Origin: Nitrospira sp.
GTDB lineage: Bacteria; Nitrospirota; Nitrospiria; Nitrospirales; Nitrospiraceae
Direction of reading: 5' to 3'
DNA: 64,000 bases
Assembly: GCA_023248215.1 (NCBI GenBank)
Contig: JAHFEW010000007.1
Coordinates: 1-64,000, forward strand
Part shown: positions 7,745-16,641 of the stretch, in pieces
Numbering within the stretch: the stretch's first letter is position 1
How the letters are laid out: each line of letters starts with the position of its first letter
Program-made: the position numbers and the translations under genes
Notes under the pieces: model-generated
The model's database searches: none
Told to the model about the DNA's origin: nothing
The model's input: only the letters and a program-made list of their open reading frames with translations

Positions 7745-8581
7745 ATGCACTCCTTGCAGCTCACATATGGGGCCTCATCAGATGTCGGCCTCACGCGCCG
7801 GCACAATGAAGACCGGTTTCATGCCGATCCCTCCACCGGCCTGTTCATTGTGTGCGACGGAATGGGCGGCCACCGGGCAGGTGAAGTCGCCAGCAGCCGC
7901 GCCATCGAGATCATCCCCCGTCACCTCGCAGAGTCCACCGCCGATCCCTCTCTCCCCCTGATCGGCGTCTCGCGTCCTGAGTTTTCCACTGCGACCAACC
8001 GGCTGGCCAGCGCCGTCCGGCTGGCCAATCATACGGTTCATCAAGAGGCGGCACGTCACGCCGCGTACACCGGAATGGGCACCACGGTAGTGGCCGCTTG
8101 GCTCGTCGGGCATGTCCTGTCGATCGCCCACGTGGGCGACAGCCGCCTATATCTGATTCGGGGCGACCTGCTCCACCCGCTCACAGACGACCATTCGCTG
8201 GTACAGGCGCAAGTGCAGTCGGGGCTCTTGGCCGCCGACGATGCCGAGCGCGTGTCACACAAACATGTGTTGACCCGCGCCGTCGGGGTCCATGCCACCG
8301 TGGAGGTCGAATTGGCAGAACTCCCCGTGTTGGACGGCGATACCTTGCTGCTCTGTTCCGATGGCCTAACCGCCGGAGTTTCCGCAAACACCATCCTCCG
8401 CGTCATTCACGAATCGCCCGACCCGCAGACCGTTTCTGACCGTCTCATCGCCCTCTCGAATGCCGCCGGTGGAACCGACAATACGACCGTCATCGTGGCG
8501 ACGCTCACCCGGAGCAAGCCAGGAATGTGGAACCGGATTCGCGCCCATCTGTTCGCTGCACCTACAACCGACTCATACTAA
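7745..8581 (+). CDS. PP2C-type Ser/Thr phosphatase (PrpC/Stp1-like), 278 aa
   Basis: Metal-dependent phosphatase expected to reverse the upstream kinase. Motifs in order: RRHNEDR (N-terminal metal ligand), CDGMGGHRAGE, GMGTTVVAAW, HVGDSRLY, LCSDGLT and GGTDNTTVIV, covering the usual eleven PP2C motifs over about residues 5-260. No membrane segment, so it is cytoplasmic. The C-terminal 20 residues are basic and outside the domain. Its place between kinase and FHA gene makes a writer-eraser-reader set. Confidence 0.92.
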   Translation: MHSLQLTYGASSDVGLTRRHNEDRFHADPSTGLFIVCDGMGGHRAGEVASSRAIEIIPRHLAESTADPSLPLIGVSRPEFSTATNRLASAVRLANHTVHQEAARHAAYTGMGTTVVAAWLVGHVLSIAHVGDSRLYLIRGDLLHPLTDDHSLVQAQVQSGLLAADDAERVSHKHVLTRAVGVHATVEVELAELPVLDGDTLLLCSDGLTAGVSANTILRVIHESPDPQTVSDRLIALSNAAGGTDNTTVIVATLTRSKPGMWNRIRAHLFAAPTTDSY

Positions 8582-8590
8582 GGAGCGACC

Positions 8591-9322
8591 ATGTCCCAGA
8601 ACCAAGCCCCATCGCCCACGCTCCTCGTCAAGGCACCGCAAGGCGGGACAAAGGAGATCGAGGTCTCCCGTACGCCCTTCACGATCGGGCGTAAGTACGA
8701 CAACGACCTGTGCCTGGAAGACATCGCCGTCTCAGGGCACCATGCGCGCATCGCCAAGGTACAGGAAGTCCTGTTTTTGGAGGATCTCACGAGCACGAAC
8801 GGCACGTTCGTCAATGAGCAGAAGATCGACCGGCGACAACTTCAGGATGCCGACAGCATCCGCATCGGCACACACCGTTTGATTTTTCGAGGGAACCAAC
8901 TGACACAGGCGGACTCACCGCCGGCAGGCGATCTCCTGATCGCCGACAAAACGATGGTCGTCTCAGAATCGTTTGTCGGTGAACGCCCGGCGCCGGAGCA
9001 GAGGATCGGTCTGGTAGAAATCCTATCGGGCAAGACTGATCAACCGCAGTATCGGCTGACGAAACACGTCTCGCTGATCGGGGCACAAGACGATGCGGTC
9101 ATCACGCTCACCGGCTGGTTTGCGCCCAAGACCGCGGCGGTGATCAGCCGGCGGGGCGATCGGTACGTGGTGAGCCCGACGGAGAGCGGGAAACGCATCC
9201 TCGTCAACGGCCGACCTGTTCAAGGAGAGCACACGCTCCGGAACGGAGACGTGGTGGAAGTGGCCGGCATCACGATGCGTTTTCTTGTGCGCGGCCTGAA
9301 GAAAGCCCCCGCGCCTCGCTAG
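8591..9322 (+). CDS. Double FHA-domain protein, 243 aa
   Basis: The first FHA domain (about residues 25-100) has the phosphothreonine-binding pattern: IGRKYDND, SGHHA and STNGTFVN. The second (about 155-235) keeps the fold outline (LIGAQDD, ISRRGDRY, ILVNG) but the Ser-x-x-His element is altered, so it may not bind phosphothreonine. The linker between them contains Thr/Ser that could be targets of the kinase two genes upstream. AAGGAG precedes the ATG. Cytoplasmic reader of the kinase signal (inference from context). Confidence 0.9.
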   Translation: MSQNQAPSPTLLVKAPQGGTKEIEVSRTPFTIGRKYDNDLCLEDIAVSGHHARIAKVQEVLFLEDLTSTNGTFVNEQKIDRRQLQDADSIRIGTHRLIFRGNQLTQADSPPAGDLLIADKTMVVSESFVGERPAPEQRIGLVEILSGKTDQPQYRLTKHVSLIGAQDDAVITLTGWFAPKTAAVISRRGDRYVVSPTESGKRILVNGRPVQGEHTLRNGDVVEVAGITMRFLVRGLKKAPAPR

Positions 9323-9344
9323 CCGGCATGCATCATGCGGGCTA
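9320..9344. terminator. Shared hairpin holding both convergent stop codons
   Basis: TAGCCGGCATG (9320-9330) and CATGCGGGCTA (9334-9344) pair over 11 bases with one mismatch around CAT. The TAG of the FHA gene is the first three bases; the TAG of the minus-strand gene is the last three, read in reverse. No T-tract on either side, so termination is uncertain. Confidence 0.45.
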
Positions 9345-9953
9345 ATTCAGCAGCCGGCCGCGTTTGGGCAAGAATTGAAAGCATTGGTCCGAGACTTCCT
9401 GAGCATGGGATTCCAAACACTGGACGATCGCCCCTCCGCTTAACGGCACGTCGCGACAATACTGTCTTCGGTCTGCCTCGCAGGCCGCACGCAGATGCTG
9501 CATGTTCTCTTTCATTCGCACGAGCCGCTCGCGGAGAACCGGCTGGCAGGGAATAGACAGTTGCGCCGCTTTGCGTTGCAGGCAGATCCGCCGTTCTCCC
9601 TCTTCCTCGGGACAAAGCGTGTCCATTTCCATATCGCATTTCACATCCATCCCGAAAGGACGTCGTAAGGCCGCAGACGCGGGCCGTCCCAATGGCGCCG
9701 GAAGAGCGGCTGGCGTCTCCTCCTTCACCATCACCGGCGAAGCGGAATGATCGGGCGACGACGCGACGGGAAGACTCAGATCTGGAGATGATGGCGGTGT
9801 CGGCGGTGGAAGGGACAGGGCTCGCGGCGAAGGGTCCGGCAGATTGTCGCTCTGCGGCAATAGGTAGATGATGAGACCCCAGACCGCACCCAACACCACA
9901 CAGCTGAGCACCGTGACAATGAGGATGGCGCCGAATCGCGATGGCCCAGCCAA
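9342..9953 (-). CDS. Membrane-anchored Cys-rich repeat protein (GLG1/FGFR-type), 203 aa
   Basis: A single hydrophobic segment at about residues 8-31 is followed by a long Pro/Ser-rich linker and a C-terminal region with regularly spaced cysteines: CDMEMDTLC, CLQRKAAQLSIPC, CEADRRQYC, QCLESH and QCFQF. The pattern C-x3-D-x3-C...CL...C is that of the Cys_rich_FGFR repeat known from the Golgi glycoprotein GLG1 and also seen in bacterial exported proteins. The Cys-rich part is expected in the periplasm, with disulfides. A second protein of the same type is encoded at 36771-37124. Function unknown. Confidence 0.75.
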   Translation of the reverse strand: MAGPSRFGAILIVTVLSCVVLGAVWGLIIYLLPQSDNLPDPSPRALSLPPPTPPSSPDLSLPVASSPDHSASPVMVKEETPAALPAPLGRPASAALRRPFGMDVKCDMEMDTLCPEEEGERRICLQRKAAQLSIPCQPVLRERLVRMKENMQHLRAACEADRRQYCRDVPLSGGAIVQCLESHAQEVSDQCFQFLPKRGRLLN

Positions 9954-10097
9954 GTAGCTCCTCGTTGATGTGGGATCGACCCGTCCGATTAGCAGGATGC
10001 TGAAACAGTCCCCCAGCGTCTCGTCCGACGCCCGTGAAGCGTGAATCGTGATGCATCGCCCGCCAGGAGGCCGCCCCCGGTGAATGTCCGCATTCTG

Positions 10098-11111
10098 CTA
10101 GTTCTCCGGCGCTTCGACAATGTGATTTTCGAACCTCGTGCAGCCTTCGGCAAGCAGCCGATTCGTCAGCATTTCCCCCGGCCACTCGATCGGCAGATCG
10201 GCCGTGAACACCCACACATCGGGCGACGTCCACACGGGACCATGGTCCTCGGGCAATTCCGGATCGAAGAGATCCGTCCAGACCGGCATGTACACCCCGT
10301 TTCCACATTGCGTATGGAGGTGGGCGATCGTGCGTGCCCGCACCATGGGGTCGAGGTCCCGCCACACCGCAGCGGTTTCGTCGGCCAGGCGGTGAAGCCG
10401 CACGGCATTCTGCGCGTCGAACAGGGCATAGGACGCATAGACCGGCACCTCCAAGGTGTCCGGCGCCAGGGCCAACTCGGCGCATTGTGCAACCAGACCT
10501 TCGAGCAGCGCCCGGCGTTCTGGCTCTTCCAATGAGTCCGGCAACCCCGGATCGGGCATGCCGATCAGTTGGAAGAAGAGAAATGCTGTGTTTTCCACCG
10601 GAGGATAGAGACGAGACGCGATCGCCTGGGTGCGCTGCGAGTCCGCAATGCTCGCGAGATGTTCGTTTAACGTTTGCAGCGTCAACCCTTCGAGTGTCGC
10701 ATCGGTCAAGAGGCGGGGCTCAACCCGCACGACCACACCCGCCGGCAGCTGCAGATGTCGATGAAGCAGATCCGCGGTCGCCACGGGATCGATCTTCAAC
10801 CCGAGCGGCTGCCCCAGATTGGCTTGAAGCGGCAACTCCAAGGCGGCCATCAGGGCATAGGCGCTGTTTTCATCGTCGGGCCCGTCCATGATGACTGCGC
10901 ACGAGGCTTCCGCCACCAGATCGAACATCCACTCTGCCATCTCCTCGTCGAGGGCGGCCAGGACCGTCAGGAGATCCTGCTCGCGTCCCTGCTCGATAAA
11001 GGCTTGCAGCGTGTCGATAGCGGCATCCGTGTCGCCATGGTCATGGCGACGAGCATTGATCAGATGGATCAAATCCCGCGTCAGCGGATCCGGTCGCGAC
11101 CAACTCAACAT
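10098..11111 (-). CDS. Protein of unknown function, 337 aa
   Basis: A long intact frame starting MLSWSRPDPLTRDLIH with coding-like composition. It is helix-rich and acidic, with no signal peptide, no membrane segment and no catalytic motif that I recognise. The first 70 residues look like paired helices (repeat-like: DTLQAFIEQG, LLTVLAALDEEMAE); the C-terminal third has Trp-rich segments such as GPVWTSPDVWVF. It is monocistronic, 144 bases downstream of nothing co-oriented except the yjbQ gene further upstream on the same strand. Confidence 0.7.
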   Translation of the reverse strand: MLSWSRPDPLTRDLIHLINARRHDHGDTDAAIDTLQAFIEQGREQDLLTVLAALDEEMAEWMFDLVAEASCAVIMDGPDDENSAYALMAALELPLQANLGQPLGLKIDPVATADLLHRHLQLPAGVVVRVEPRLLTDATLEGLTLQTLNEHLASIADSQRTQAIASRLYPPVENTAFLFFQLIGMPDPGLPDSLEEPERRALLEGLVAQCAELALAPDTLEVPVYASYALFDAQNAVRLHRLADETAAVWRDLDPMVRARTIAHLHTQCGNGVYMPVWTDLFDPELPEDHGPVWTSPDVWVFTADLPIEWPGEMLTNRLLAEGCTRFENHIVEAPEN

Positions 11112-11272
11112 GGCCGGCCTCCCACATCGCTGCGAACTCGTACTGAAAGGTAACCGTTCATCCTATCGTCCATGTTGCCAAACTTTCCAGAACGTAGCAA
11201 GCGTGTTGCAGTTCTTCGTCGACGTCACCCGCGAGCCACCCGAAGCGGCCATGCCGCATCAAGCCCGACAGG

Positions 11273-11686
11273 TCATTCGCCGATGACCTTGACCAGCACG
11301 CGCTTGCGCCGCCGCCCATCAAACTCACCGTAAAAAATTTGCTCCCACGGCCCGAAATCCAATTTCCCGTCCGTAATCGCGACCACCACCTCTCGCCCCA
11401 TGAGCTGCCGCTTGATGTGCGCATCGCCGTTATCTTCGCCGGTGTCATTGTGGCGATACGTTGCGTCCTGCGGAGCAAGCCGTTCAAGAACGGTCTCATA
11501 ATCGTGGAGCAATCCCGCCTCGTCATCGTTGATATAGACGCTGGCGGTAATGTGCATGGCATTCACCAAGACCATTCCTTCGCGCACTCCGCTTTTCTGC
11601 ACCGCGGCGTCGACCTGCGCCGTAATGTTGAGATAGGCGCGTCTCGTTTTTGTTTCGAACCAGAGCTCCTCGCGATACGACTTCAT
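11273..11686 (-). CDS. yjbQ: YjbQ-family (UPF0047) protein, 137 aa
   Basis: Conserved single-domain protein; relatives are annotated as secondary thiamine-phosphate synthases. Family marks include [34 protein letters not shown] (the conserved His/Asp/Asn metal-like cluster) and [16 protein letters not shown]. The start at 11686 ([10 protein letters not shown]) gives the normal family length and has CGGAG upstream; a longer frame to 11752 would add an odd 22-residue tail. Confidence 0.85.
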   Translation of the reverse strand: MKSYREELWFETKTRRAYLNITAQVDAAVQKSGVREGMVLVNAMHITASVYINDDEAGLLHDYETVLERLAPQDATYRHNDTGEDNGDAHIKRQLMGREVVVAITDGKLDFGPWEQIFYGEFDGRRRKRVLVKVIGE

Positions 11687-11900
11687 GTGACTCCGCGCAC
11701 AGGGTGTGATCGATTCTGCAACGAGGATGTTCAAACTTGCAAGCCCTTGCATACATCATGAGGACAATCCGGCGGCCGCACGTTGCCGCAGTGACACACT
11801 CCTGTTCGAAGATTTTCTCAACCCTGCTTTCCGTTCGACCAGAAGGATCGAAACCTGTTCCCGACAGGGCTCGATCGACCCGTCGCTTTGTGCAACAAAA

Positions 11901-11929
11901 TTGACAGGCTGGAGGGGCAGTGATAAGTA
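11901..11929 (+). promoter_or_regulatory. Weak promoter candidate for the SH3 protein gene
   Basis: TTGACA (11901-11906) with TAAGTA 17 bases later. The -35 is perfect and the -10 is poor. Confidence 0.3.
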
Positions 11930-11978
11930 CCTAGGAATGGACAAATCCGTGGCATTGTTCGAATGAGGAGGTCCTCCG

Positions 11979-12674
11979 ATGTTTTCTTCTACGGGCGTTC
12001 CTGCGCTCAGCAGTGAGTGGACGAACTGGCATCTTATGTTCGCACGTCAGCCCGAACCGGATCTGGAGTTCACCGAGGAAGACCTGGACGAAACCCTGCC
12101 GCCCCAGACGCCACCGATGAACGCACCCAAGCGATCCGGAAAACGGCCTCTCCTCTGGGTACTCCTGCTCCTATTCGTAGGAGGGGCCGGCTATGTGGCC
12201 ATGGACCCCGACGGGGCGATGCAACTCATTGAGCCGTACCTCGGAGGCGGCATGGAGACCGCCCAGCCTGTGCCCCAGACTCCACCCAGCAACACACAAG
12301 CCCCGACGGTCATCTCGCCCGAGTTGGTCGACAGAGGTTCCTCGGCCCCTGCGGACGCACCGACCACACCTTCGGTCATACCGGCCCCTGCGACACCAGC
12401 AGTGAAGCCTGCACCTTCGGTCGTGAACGTCGCCGGCCCGCTCTTTTCGGAGGGCCAACGAGTGACGGTCATCCCGGATCCGAACCGGCCCAAGTCCCCC
12501 GTGCCACTGTTCGTCGATGCAGCAGGTACCAAAACCAGCACCACCGTGCAAGGCAGCGCCACGCTCACGGTGTTGGATGGAGACTACCAGAAAAGCGGGT
12601 GGGTCTATACCGTGCGAACCGAAGACGGTCGGAAGGGATGGATCCCGGAGCGAAGCTTGAAACTCAAGCGCTAA
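11979..12674 (+). CDS. Single-pass membrane protein with C-terminal SH3-like domain, 231 aa
   Basis: An acidic cytoplasmic segment (DLEFTEEDLDE, about 30-40) precedes a basic stop (KRSGKR) and one membrane helix at about 59-75 (LLWVLLLLFVGGAGYVAM). A long Pro/Thr/Ala-rich linker follows, then an SH3-like domain at about 155-231 with SGWVYTVRTEDGRKGWIPE, the typical bacterial SH3 core that contacts peptidoglycan or peptides. The ATG has AGGAGG upstream; an internal Met at residue 20 is a possible alternative. Expected topology: N-terminus in the cytoplasm, SH3 in the periplasm. Confidence 0.75.
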   Translation: MFSSTGVPALSSEWTNWHLMFARQPEPDLEFTEEDLDETLPPQTPPMNAPKRSGKRPLLWVLLLLFVGGAGYVAMDPDGAMQLIEPYLGGGMETAQPVPQTPPSNTQAPTVISPELVDRGSSAPADAPTTPSVIPAPATPAVKPAPSVVNVAGPLFSEGQRVTVIPDPNRPKSPVPLFVDAAGTKTSTTVQGSATLTVLDGDYQKSGWVYTVRTEDGRKGWIPERSLKLKR

Positions 12675-12701
12675 AGGACAGTCGGCGTCTGTTCCTACCT
12701 G

Positions 12702-12743
12702 CGGCGGCCCGTTCCTCTGTGGAATGGGCCGCCGTCTTTTTTT
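12702..12743 (+). terminator. Rho-independent terminator after the SH3 gene
   Basis: CGGCGGCCC (12702-12710) pairs with GGGCCGCCG (12726-12734), extended inward by TTCC/GGAA, and is followed by a T-run to 12743. Confidence 0.85.
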
Positions 12744-12760
12744 CGTCGGCACTCCCTTGC

Positions 12761-12766
12761 TATAAT
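12761..12766 (+). promoter_or_regulatory. Perfect -10 box for the HAD/hpn operon
   Basis: TATAAT preceded by TTGC. The -35 position (around 12738-12743) falls in the T-run of the upstream terminator and matches poorly. The start codon is 69 bases downstream. Confidence 0.5.
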
Positions 12767-12834
12767 GCCGCGCCCACACAGTCGACCCAATCGATATCCG
12801 ACGATCTGCGCAGAGGGACGAACGAGCCACGACC

Positions 12835-13542
12835 ATGAGCGAGTTACGCGCCATTATTTTTGATTTCGACGGGGTCATTGCCGACACCGAGCCCCTCCAC
12901 TTTGCCGCCCTGCAGCAGGTCTTGGCCGGTATCGACATGACCCTCACAGAGGCGGAGTATTACACCGACTACCTTGGCTTCGACGATCGCGGATGCTTCA
13001 TGGCGGCCTTGCACAGGCACCACCGTGAAGTTTCCCCCGCGCTGCTCACCGCATTGATGGACCAAAAAGCTCTCGCCTACCTGACCGCCGTCAAAGAACA
13101 TCTGGCGATCTTTCCCGGTGTACGCGAACTCGTTCGAGATGCCACAGACCTGTATCCACTCGCTATTGCCTCCGGCGCTCTGCGCAACGAAATCGAATTG
13201 ATCCTGGAGGAAGCAGGCCTCCGTAAGGCCTTTCGACATATTACCAGTGCCGAAGATGTCACCCAAGGCAAGCCGGCTCCAGACCCTTTCCTCCACGCCA
13301 TGGCCGGTTTGAATCGGCAGCGGGATCGACAGGCGCTGATCCCGGGCGATTGCCTGGTCATTGAAGATTCCCTGCCAGGAATCAGGGCGGCACGCGCGGC
13401 CGGCATGAAAGTCCTGGCTGTCGCCAATACGCACACGGTGCAGGATCTCGGAGCGGCCGACGCCATTACCCATTCGCTTGCGGACACCCGGCTCTCGGAG
13501 GTGCAGGCACGTCTGTGGGGATCGGCTCAAGGACGCGCATGA
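12835..13542 (+). CDS. HAD-family phosphatase (beta-phosphoglucomutase-like), 235 aa
   Basis: Haloacid-dehalogenase hydrolase, subfamily with a helical cap. Motif I is FDFDGVIADTEP (nucleophile Asp10, Asp12); motif II is the Ser in PLAIASGA; motif III a Lys in TQGKPAPDPF; motif IV VIEDSLPGI. The cap lies between residues about 18 and 85. The arrangement is that of phosphoglycolate phosphatase/beta-phosphoglucomutase relatives; the substrate cannot be read from sequence. First gene of an operon in which each stop overlaps the next start. Confidence 0.88.
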   Translation: MSELRAIIFDFDGVIADTEPLHFAALQQVLAGIDMTLTEAEYYTDYLGFDDRGCFMAALHRHHREVSPALLTALMDQKALAYLTAVKEHLAIFPGVRELVRDATDLYPLAIASGALRNEIELILEEAGLRKAFRHITSAEDVTQGKPAPDPFLHAMAGLNRQRDRQALIPGDCLVIEDSLPGIRAARAAGMKVLAVANTHTVQDLGAADAITHSLADTRLSEVQARLWGSAQGRA

Positions 13543-14471
13543 GAATTTGTTCATTGGTACCCGGGGCCACAGAAGTTGTCGCGGCGCTGGGGCTTCAGCA
13601 AGACCTCGTCGGCATCAGCCACGAATGTGATTATCCGCCGAGCCTCGCTGAGGTCCCTGTTATGGTGCGGCCGCGTGTTGAGAGTCATCGACTCTCAAGC
13701 GCCCAGATCGATGAACAGGTGGGCACCTTGCTCTCGGCCGGGACAGGCCTGTACGAATTGGACGAACCGCAGCTCCTGGCGGCGCGGCCGGACCTGCTCA
13801 TTGCGCAGGATCTGTGCGACGTATGCGCTGTCACCCCGTCGCAGCTGGATCGCGTCATCCGCACCCTTTCGCCGCCGCCCCGCATGGTCATCCTCAATCC
13901 CCGACGACTTGAAGACATCCTCCGGGACATCGAAACGCTTGGCGTGGCGCTGAGGCAGGAAGGAGCCGGAAGACAATTTGCCACCCAGCTGCGCAGCAGG
14001 CTCGACGCCGTTCGCACCAAGGTGTCTTCCGAGACGATACGCCCCAGAGTCGCCTGCCTCGAATGGCTCTCCCCTCTGTATACCGCGGGCCATTGGGTTC
14101 CCGACATGGTGGAAGCCGCAGGAGGGATCGATGTCATGGCGACCGCCGGCACGGCCTCTCGAAAAGTGGATTGGGATACGCTGTCTGCCTCCGCACCGGA
14201 CGTGATCGTCCTGATGCCTTGTGGATTTGCGATCCAGCGCACGAGCGCCGAGCTCGCCCCGGTCACCGAACACCCGCAGTGGAAGAGTCTTCCCGCCGTC
14301 CAGAGGGGAGCCGTCTATCTTGTCGATGCCCTCTCGTACTTCAGCCGTCCGGGTCCACGTCTCATCGACGGCGTGGAACAATTGGCCGTGGTCTGCCACC
14401 CAGGCTGTTATGACCATCATCTTCCGGCGTCCGTCGAACGACTCGACAGGCAGACGGCGCTGTCGCAATGA
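13539..14471 (+). CDS. BtuF-like (cobalamin-binding type) periplasmic-binding-fold protein, 310 aa
   Basis: The helical-backbone metal/corrinoid receptor fold of BtuF/FhuD: RICSLVPGATEVVAALGL at the N-terminus, then LYELDEPQLLAARPDLLIAQDLCDVCAV, a second lobe with VACLEWLSPLYTAGHWVPDMVEAAGG and PDVIVLMPCGF. There is no signal peptide, which is usual for the cytoplasm-annotated group called cobalamin-binding protein; its ligand is not proven. The ATG overlaps the HAD stop (ATGA). No ABC permease or ATPase is nearby. Confidence 0.75.
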   Translation: MRICSLVPGATEVVAALGLQQDLVGISHECDYPPSLAEVPVMVRPRVESHRLSSAQIDEQVGTLLSAGTGLYELDEPQLLAARPDLLIAQDLCDVCAVTPSQLDRVIRTLSPPPRMVILNPRRLEDILRDIETLGVALRQEGAGRQFATQLRSRLDAVRTKVSSETIRPRVACLEWLSPLYTAGHWVPDMVEAAGGIDVMATAGTASRKVDWDTLSASAPDVIVLMPCGFAIQRTSAELAPVTEHPQWKSLPAVQRGAVYLVDALSYFSRPGPRLIDGVEQLAVVCHPGCYDHHLPASVERLDRQTALSQ

Positions 14472-15343
14472 TGACACCGGCTGACGCTCAGACCTACTGC
14501 ACGACCCTCACGAAAAAGAGCGGAAGCAACTTTTACTATTCATTTCTTTTTCTACCTAAGGCACGCCGTGATGCCATGTATACGGTCTACGCCTTTTGCA
14601 AAGAAGTGGACAACGCCGTCGACGAGCCGCCGCCCGGAAGCCATCCGCAAGAGGAGCTGGCTCGTTGGCGGCGGGAGCTGATCGCAGCGTACGAGGGTAC
14701 ACCGACATTGCCGGTGACCATCAGCCTTGCCCGGCATGTTCGAGAGCTGTCGATTCCGCAGGCGTACTTCGATGAGCTCATCAAAGGCGTCGAAATGGAT
14801 CTCACCATGACGCGGTATGCCACCTTTGAGCAATTATCCCTTTATTGTTATCGGGTGGCGTCGGTCGTGGGCTTGATTTGCCTGCACGTTTTCGGGACCA
14901 CTTCGCCCCGCGCGCAGGATTACGCCGTCAATCTCGGCATGGCTTTTCAACTGACCAACATTCTCCGCGACCTCGGCAATGACGCCGAATGCGGTCGCGT
15001 CTATGTGCCACAGGAAGATCTCACACGCTTCACGTACCGGGAAGACGATCTCATGCGCCGGCGTTATACCCCAGAATTCACTGAGCTCATGCGGTTCGAA
15101 GTCGGCCGTGCGCAGGAGTTTTACGCGAAAGCTGCGCGGGCGCTGGAATCGCTGCCGCGCCCTGAACGCCGTGCCTTGACGGTGGCGGAGATCATGCGAG
15201 GCGTCTACAGCCGTATCTTGCACCGCATCGAACAGTCCGGGTATCGCGTGCTGGGTGACCGGGTCACGCTGTCCCCCAGCCACCGGCTGGCCGTGGCGGC
15301 TGGCGTGTGGCTACAATCACGCCTTCCCTTTTCAACTTCATGA
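14468..15343 (+). CDS. hpnD: Presqualene diphosphate synthase, 291 aa
   Basis: Squalene/phytoene synthase fold. Early signature SGSNFYYSFLFLPKARRDAM and the first Asp motif D48-NAV-D52 (EVDNAVDE), then the second, D168-LGN-D172 (NILRDLGNDAE), which together bind the Mg2+-diphosphates. The sequence matches HpnD more than HpnC or CrtB: in the hopanoid pathway HpnD condenses two farnesyl diphosphates to presqualene diphosphate. It overlaps the upstream gene by four bases and the next gene by four bases. hpnC, the usual third partner, is not in the window. A phytoene-type substrate cannot be fully excluded. Confidence 0.85.
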   Translation: MMTPADAQTYCTTLTKKSGSNFYYSFLFLPKARRDAMYTVYAFCKEVDNAVDEPPPGSHPQEELARWRRELIAAYEGTPTLPVTISLARHVRELSIPQAYFDELIKGVEMDLTMTRYATFEQLSLYCYRVASVVGLICLHVFGTTSPRAQDYAVNLGMAFQLTNILRDLGNDAECGRVYVPQEDLTRFTYREDDLMRRRYTPEFTELMRFEVGRAQEFYAKAARALESLPRPERRALTVAEIMRGVYSRILHRIEQSGYRVLGDRVTLSPSHRLAVAAGVWLQSRLPFSTS

Positions 15344-16641
15344 GCGCAACGGTGCTCATCCTGGGCGGAGGGATCGCCGGTCTCACGGCGGCTCTATACC
15401 TTGGCGCCCGCGGCCATGCCGTCACGGTGATCGAGCAAGCCGCCAAAGTAGGAGGCCGCCTGTGCCATGCTCCTCCGCCGCTTCTCCTGGAAGCCCACCA
15501 CGCCACCTGGTCCTTGCTCAATAGCCTCGGCAAAGACGCCGTCACCCGGCGTCTTCGACATACCCCGCTTGAATTCCTGCAATCGACCGGTGCCCGCATC
15601 CAGTTCCTGCACCTTCCCTTGCCCTCTCCGCTCAATACGCTCCTCGGGACGACCTTGTTTCAAGGCCTGTCGATGCGGGACCGTTGGCATCTGCTTTCCT
15701 TCCTCGAGCGGACGTGGGAGCAAGATCCTCCATTGCCGAATGACCTCGATCTCCGTGTAGCCGACGAATGGCTGGCCAGCATCGGCCAGTCCGAGAGCGC
15801 CAGGCGCGGAGTCTGGAACTGCCTCGCCCGGTTGTTGTTAGGGGCCGCGCTCCCGCAGGTGTCGGCAGGTCTGTTCATGCGAACCCTGCGACGATGTTTT
15901 TTGACTGGCGCCAAGGCGACGAAACTGATTATGCCGTCCCAGGGACTCGACTCGTTTCTTCTCGCGCCGCTCAAGGCACAACTTGAGGCCATGGGCGTCC
16001 AGTTCCGGCTGAATACGACGGCGACCCAGCTGTATTTCGACCGGGATCGTGTGGCGCGAGTCGAATTGGCCGACCGCATCAGGCTCACCGCCGACTGGTA
16101 CATCTCCGCGCTTCCGCGCCATTACCTGACGCCTCTGTTGCCGGAACGAGTCGTGACCCACTATGCCTATTTCCAACAGCTCAGCCGCCTCAGCGAATCA
16201 TCCCTGGTGATAGTACGCTTGTACCTCGATCAGCCGGTAGAACAGACGCAGCTCGTCCTCCTCGAACGCCATACTTTCCATTGGATGATCCGGCATCCGG
16301 ATCGAGAACTGCACGAAGAGGCGGCCGTGGTCTGGGCCATCGCGGTGGAAGCACCGGATCTTCTCACGCAGTCGAACGAGGCGCTCGTTCGGCTTGCCCT
16401 GGAAGACATGAAGGCGGCCTTCCCGACCGCCTCGGCGCCTCGACTCATCGAGGCAGACGTCGTTCGACAGCCTCAGGCCTGTCTCACGCCTAAACCAGGG
16501 ACACAACAGTGTCGGCCACTGCCGAACAGCCCCTTCCTCAATTTTTTCGTGGCGGGCGCTTGGACCGATACCGGCTGGCCGGCCAATCTGGAATCCGCCA
16601 TTCTCAGTGGCCAACGATGCGCTGAGGCAATTCCCGTCTAG
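15340..16641 (+). CDS. hpnE: Squalene-associated FAD-dependent desaturase, 433 aa
   Basis: Amine-oxidase-type flavoprotein: the Rossmann FAD motif ILGGGIAGLTAALYLGARGHAVTVIEQ begins right at the N-terminus, followed by GGRL, and the C-terminal FAD contact is seen in FFVAGAWTDTGWPANLESAILSG. Length and the hpnD neighbour fit HpnE, which reduces/oxidises the hydroxysqualene intermediate to squalene. The start at 15340 overlaps the hpnD stop (ATGA); the longer frame from 15307 would run inside hpnD. Membrane-associated, feeding hopanoid or carotenoid synthesis. Confidence 0.87.
   Translation: MSATVLILGGGIAGLTAALYLGARGHAVTVIEQAAKVGGRLCHAPPPLLLEAHHATWSLLNSLGKDAVTRRLRHTPLEFLQSTGARIQFLHLPLPSPLNTLLGTTLFQGLSMRDRWHLLSFLERTWEQDPPLPNDLDLRVADEWLASIGQSESARRGVWNCLARLLLGAALPQVSAGLFMRTLRRCFLTGAKATKLIMPSQGLDSFLLAPLKAQLEAMGVQFRLNTTATQLYFDRDRVARVELADRIRLTADWYISALPRHYLTPLLPERVVTHYAYFQQLSRLSESSLVIVRLYLDQPVEQTQLVLLERHTFHWMIRHPDRELHEEAAVVWAIAVEAPDLLTQSNEALVRLALEDMKAAFPTASAPRLIEADVVRQPQACLTPKPGTQQCRPLPNSPFLNFFVAGAWTDTGWPANLESAILSGQRCAEAIPV

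Noticed and set aside
9319-10485. 388-codon minus-strand frame
   Set aside because: Crosses the spacer between two real minus-strand genes in another frame; Arg/Gly-rich and without domain.
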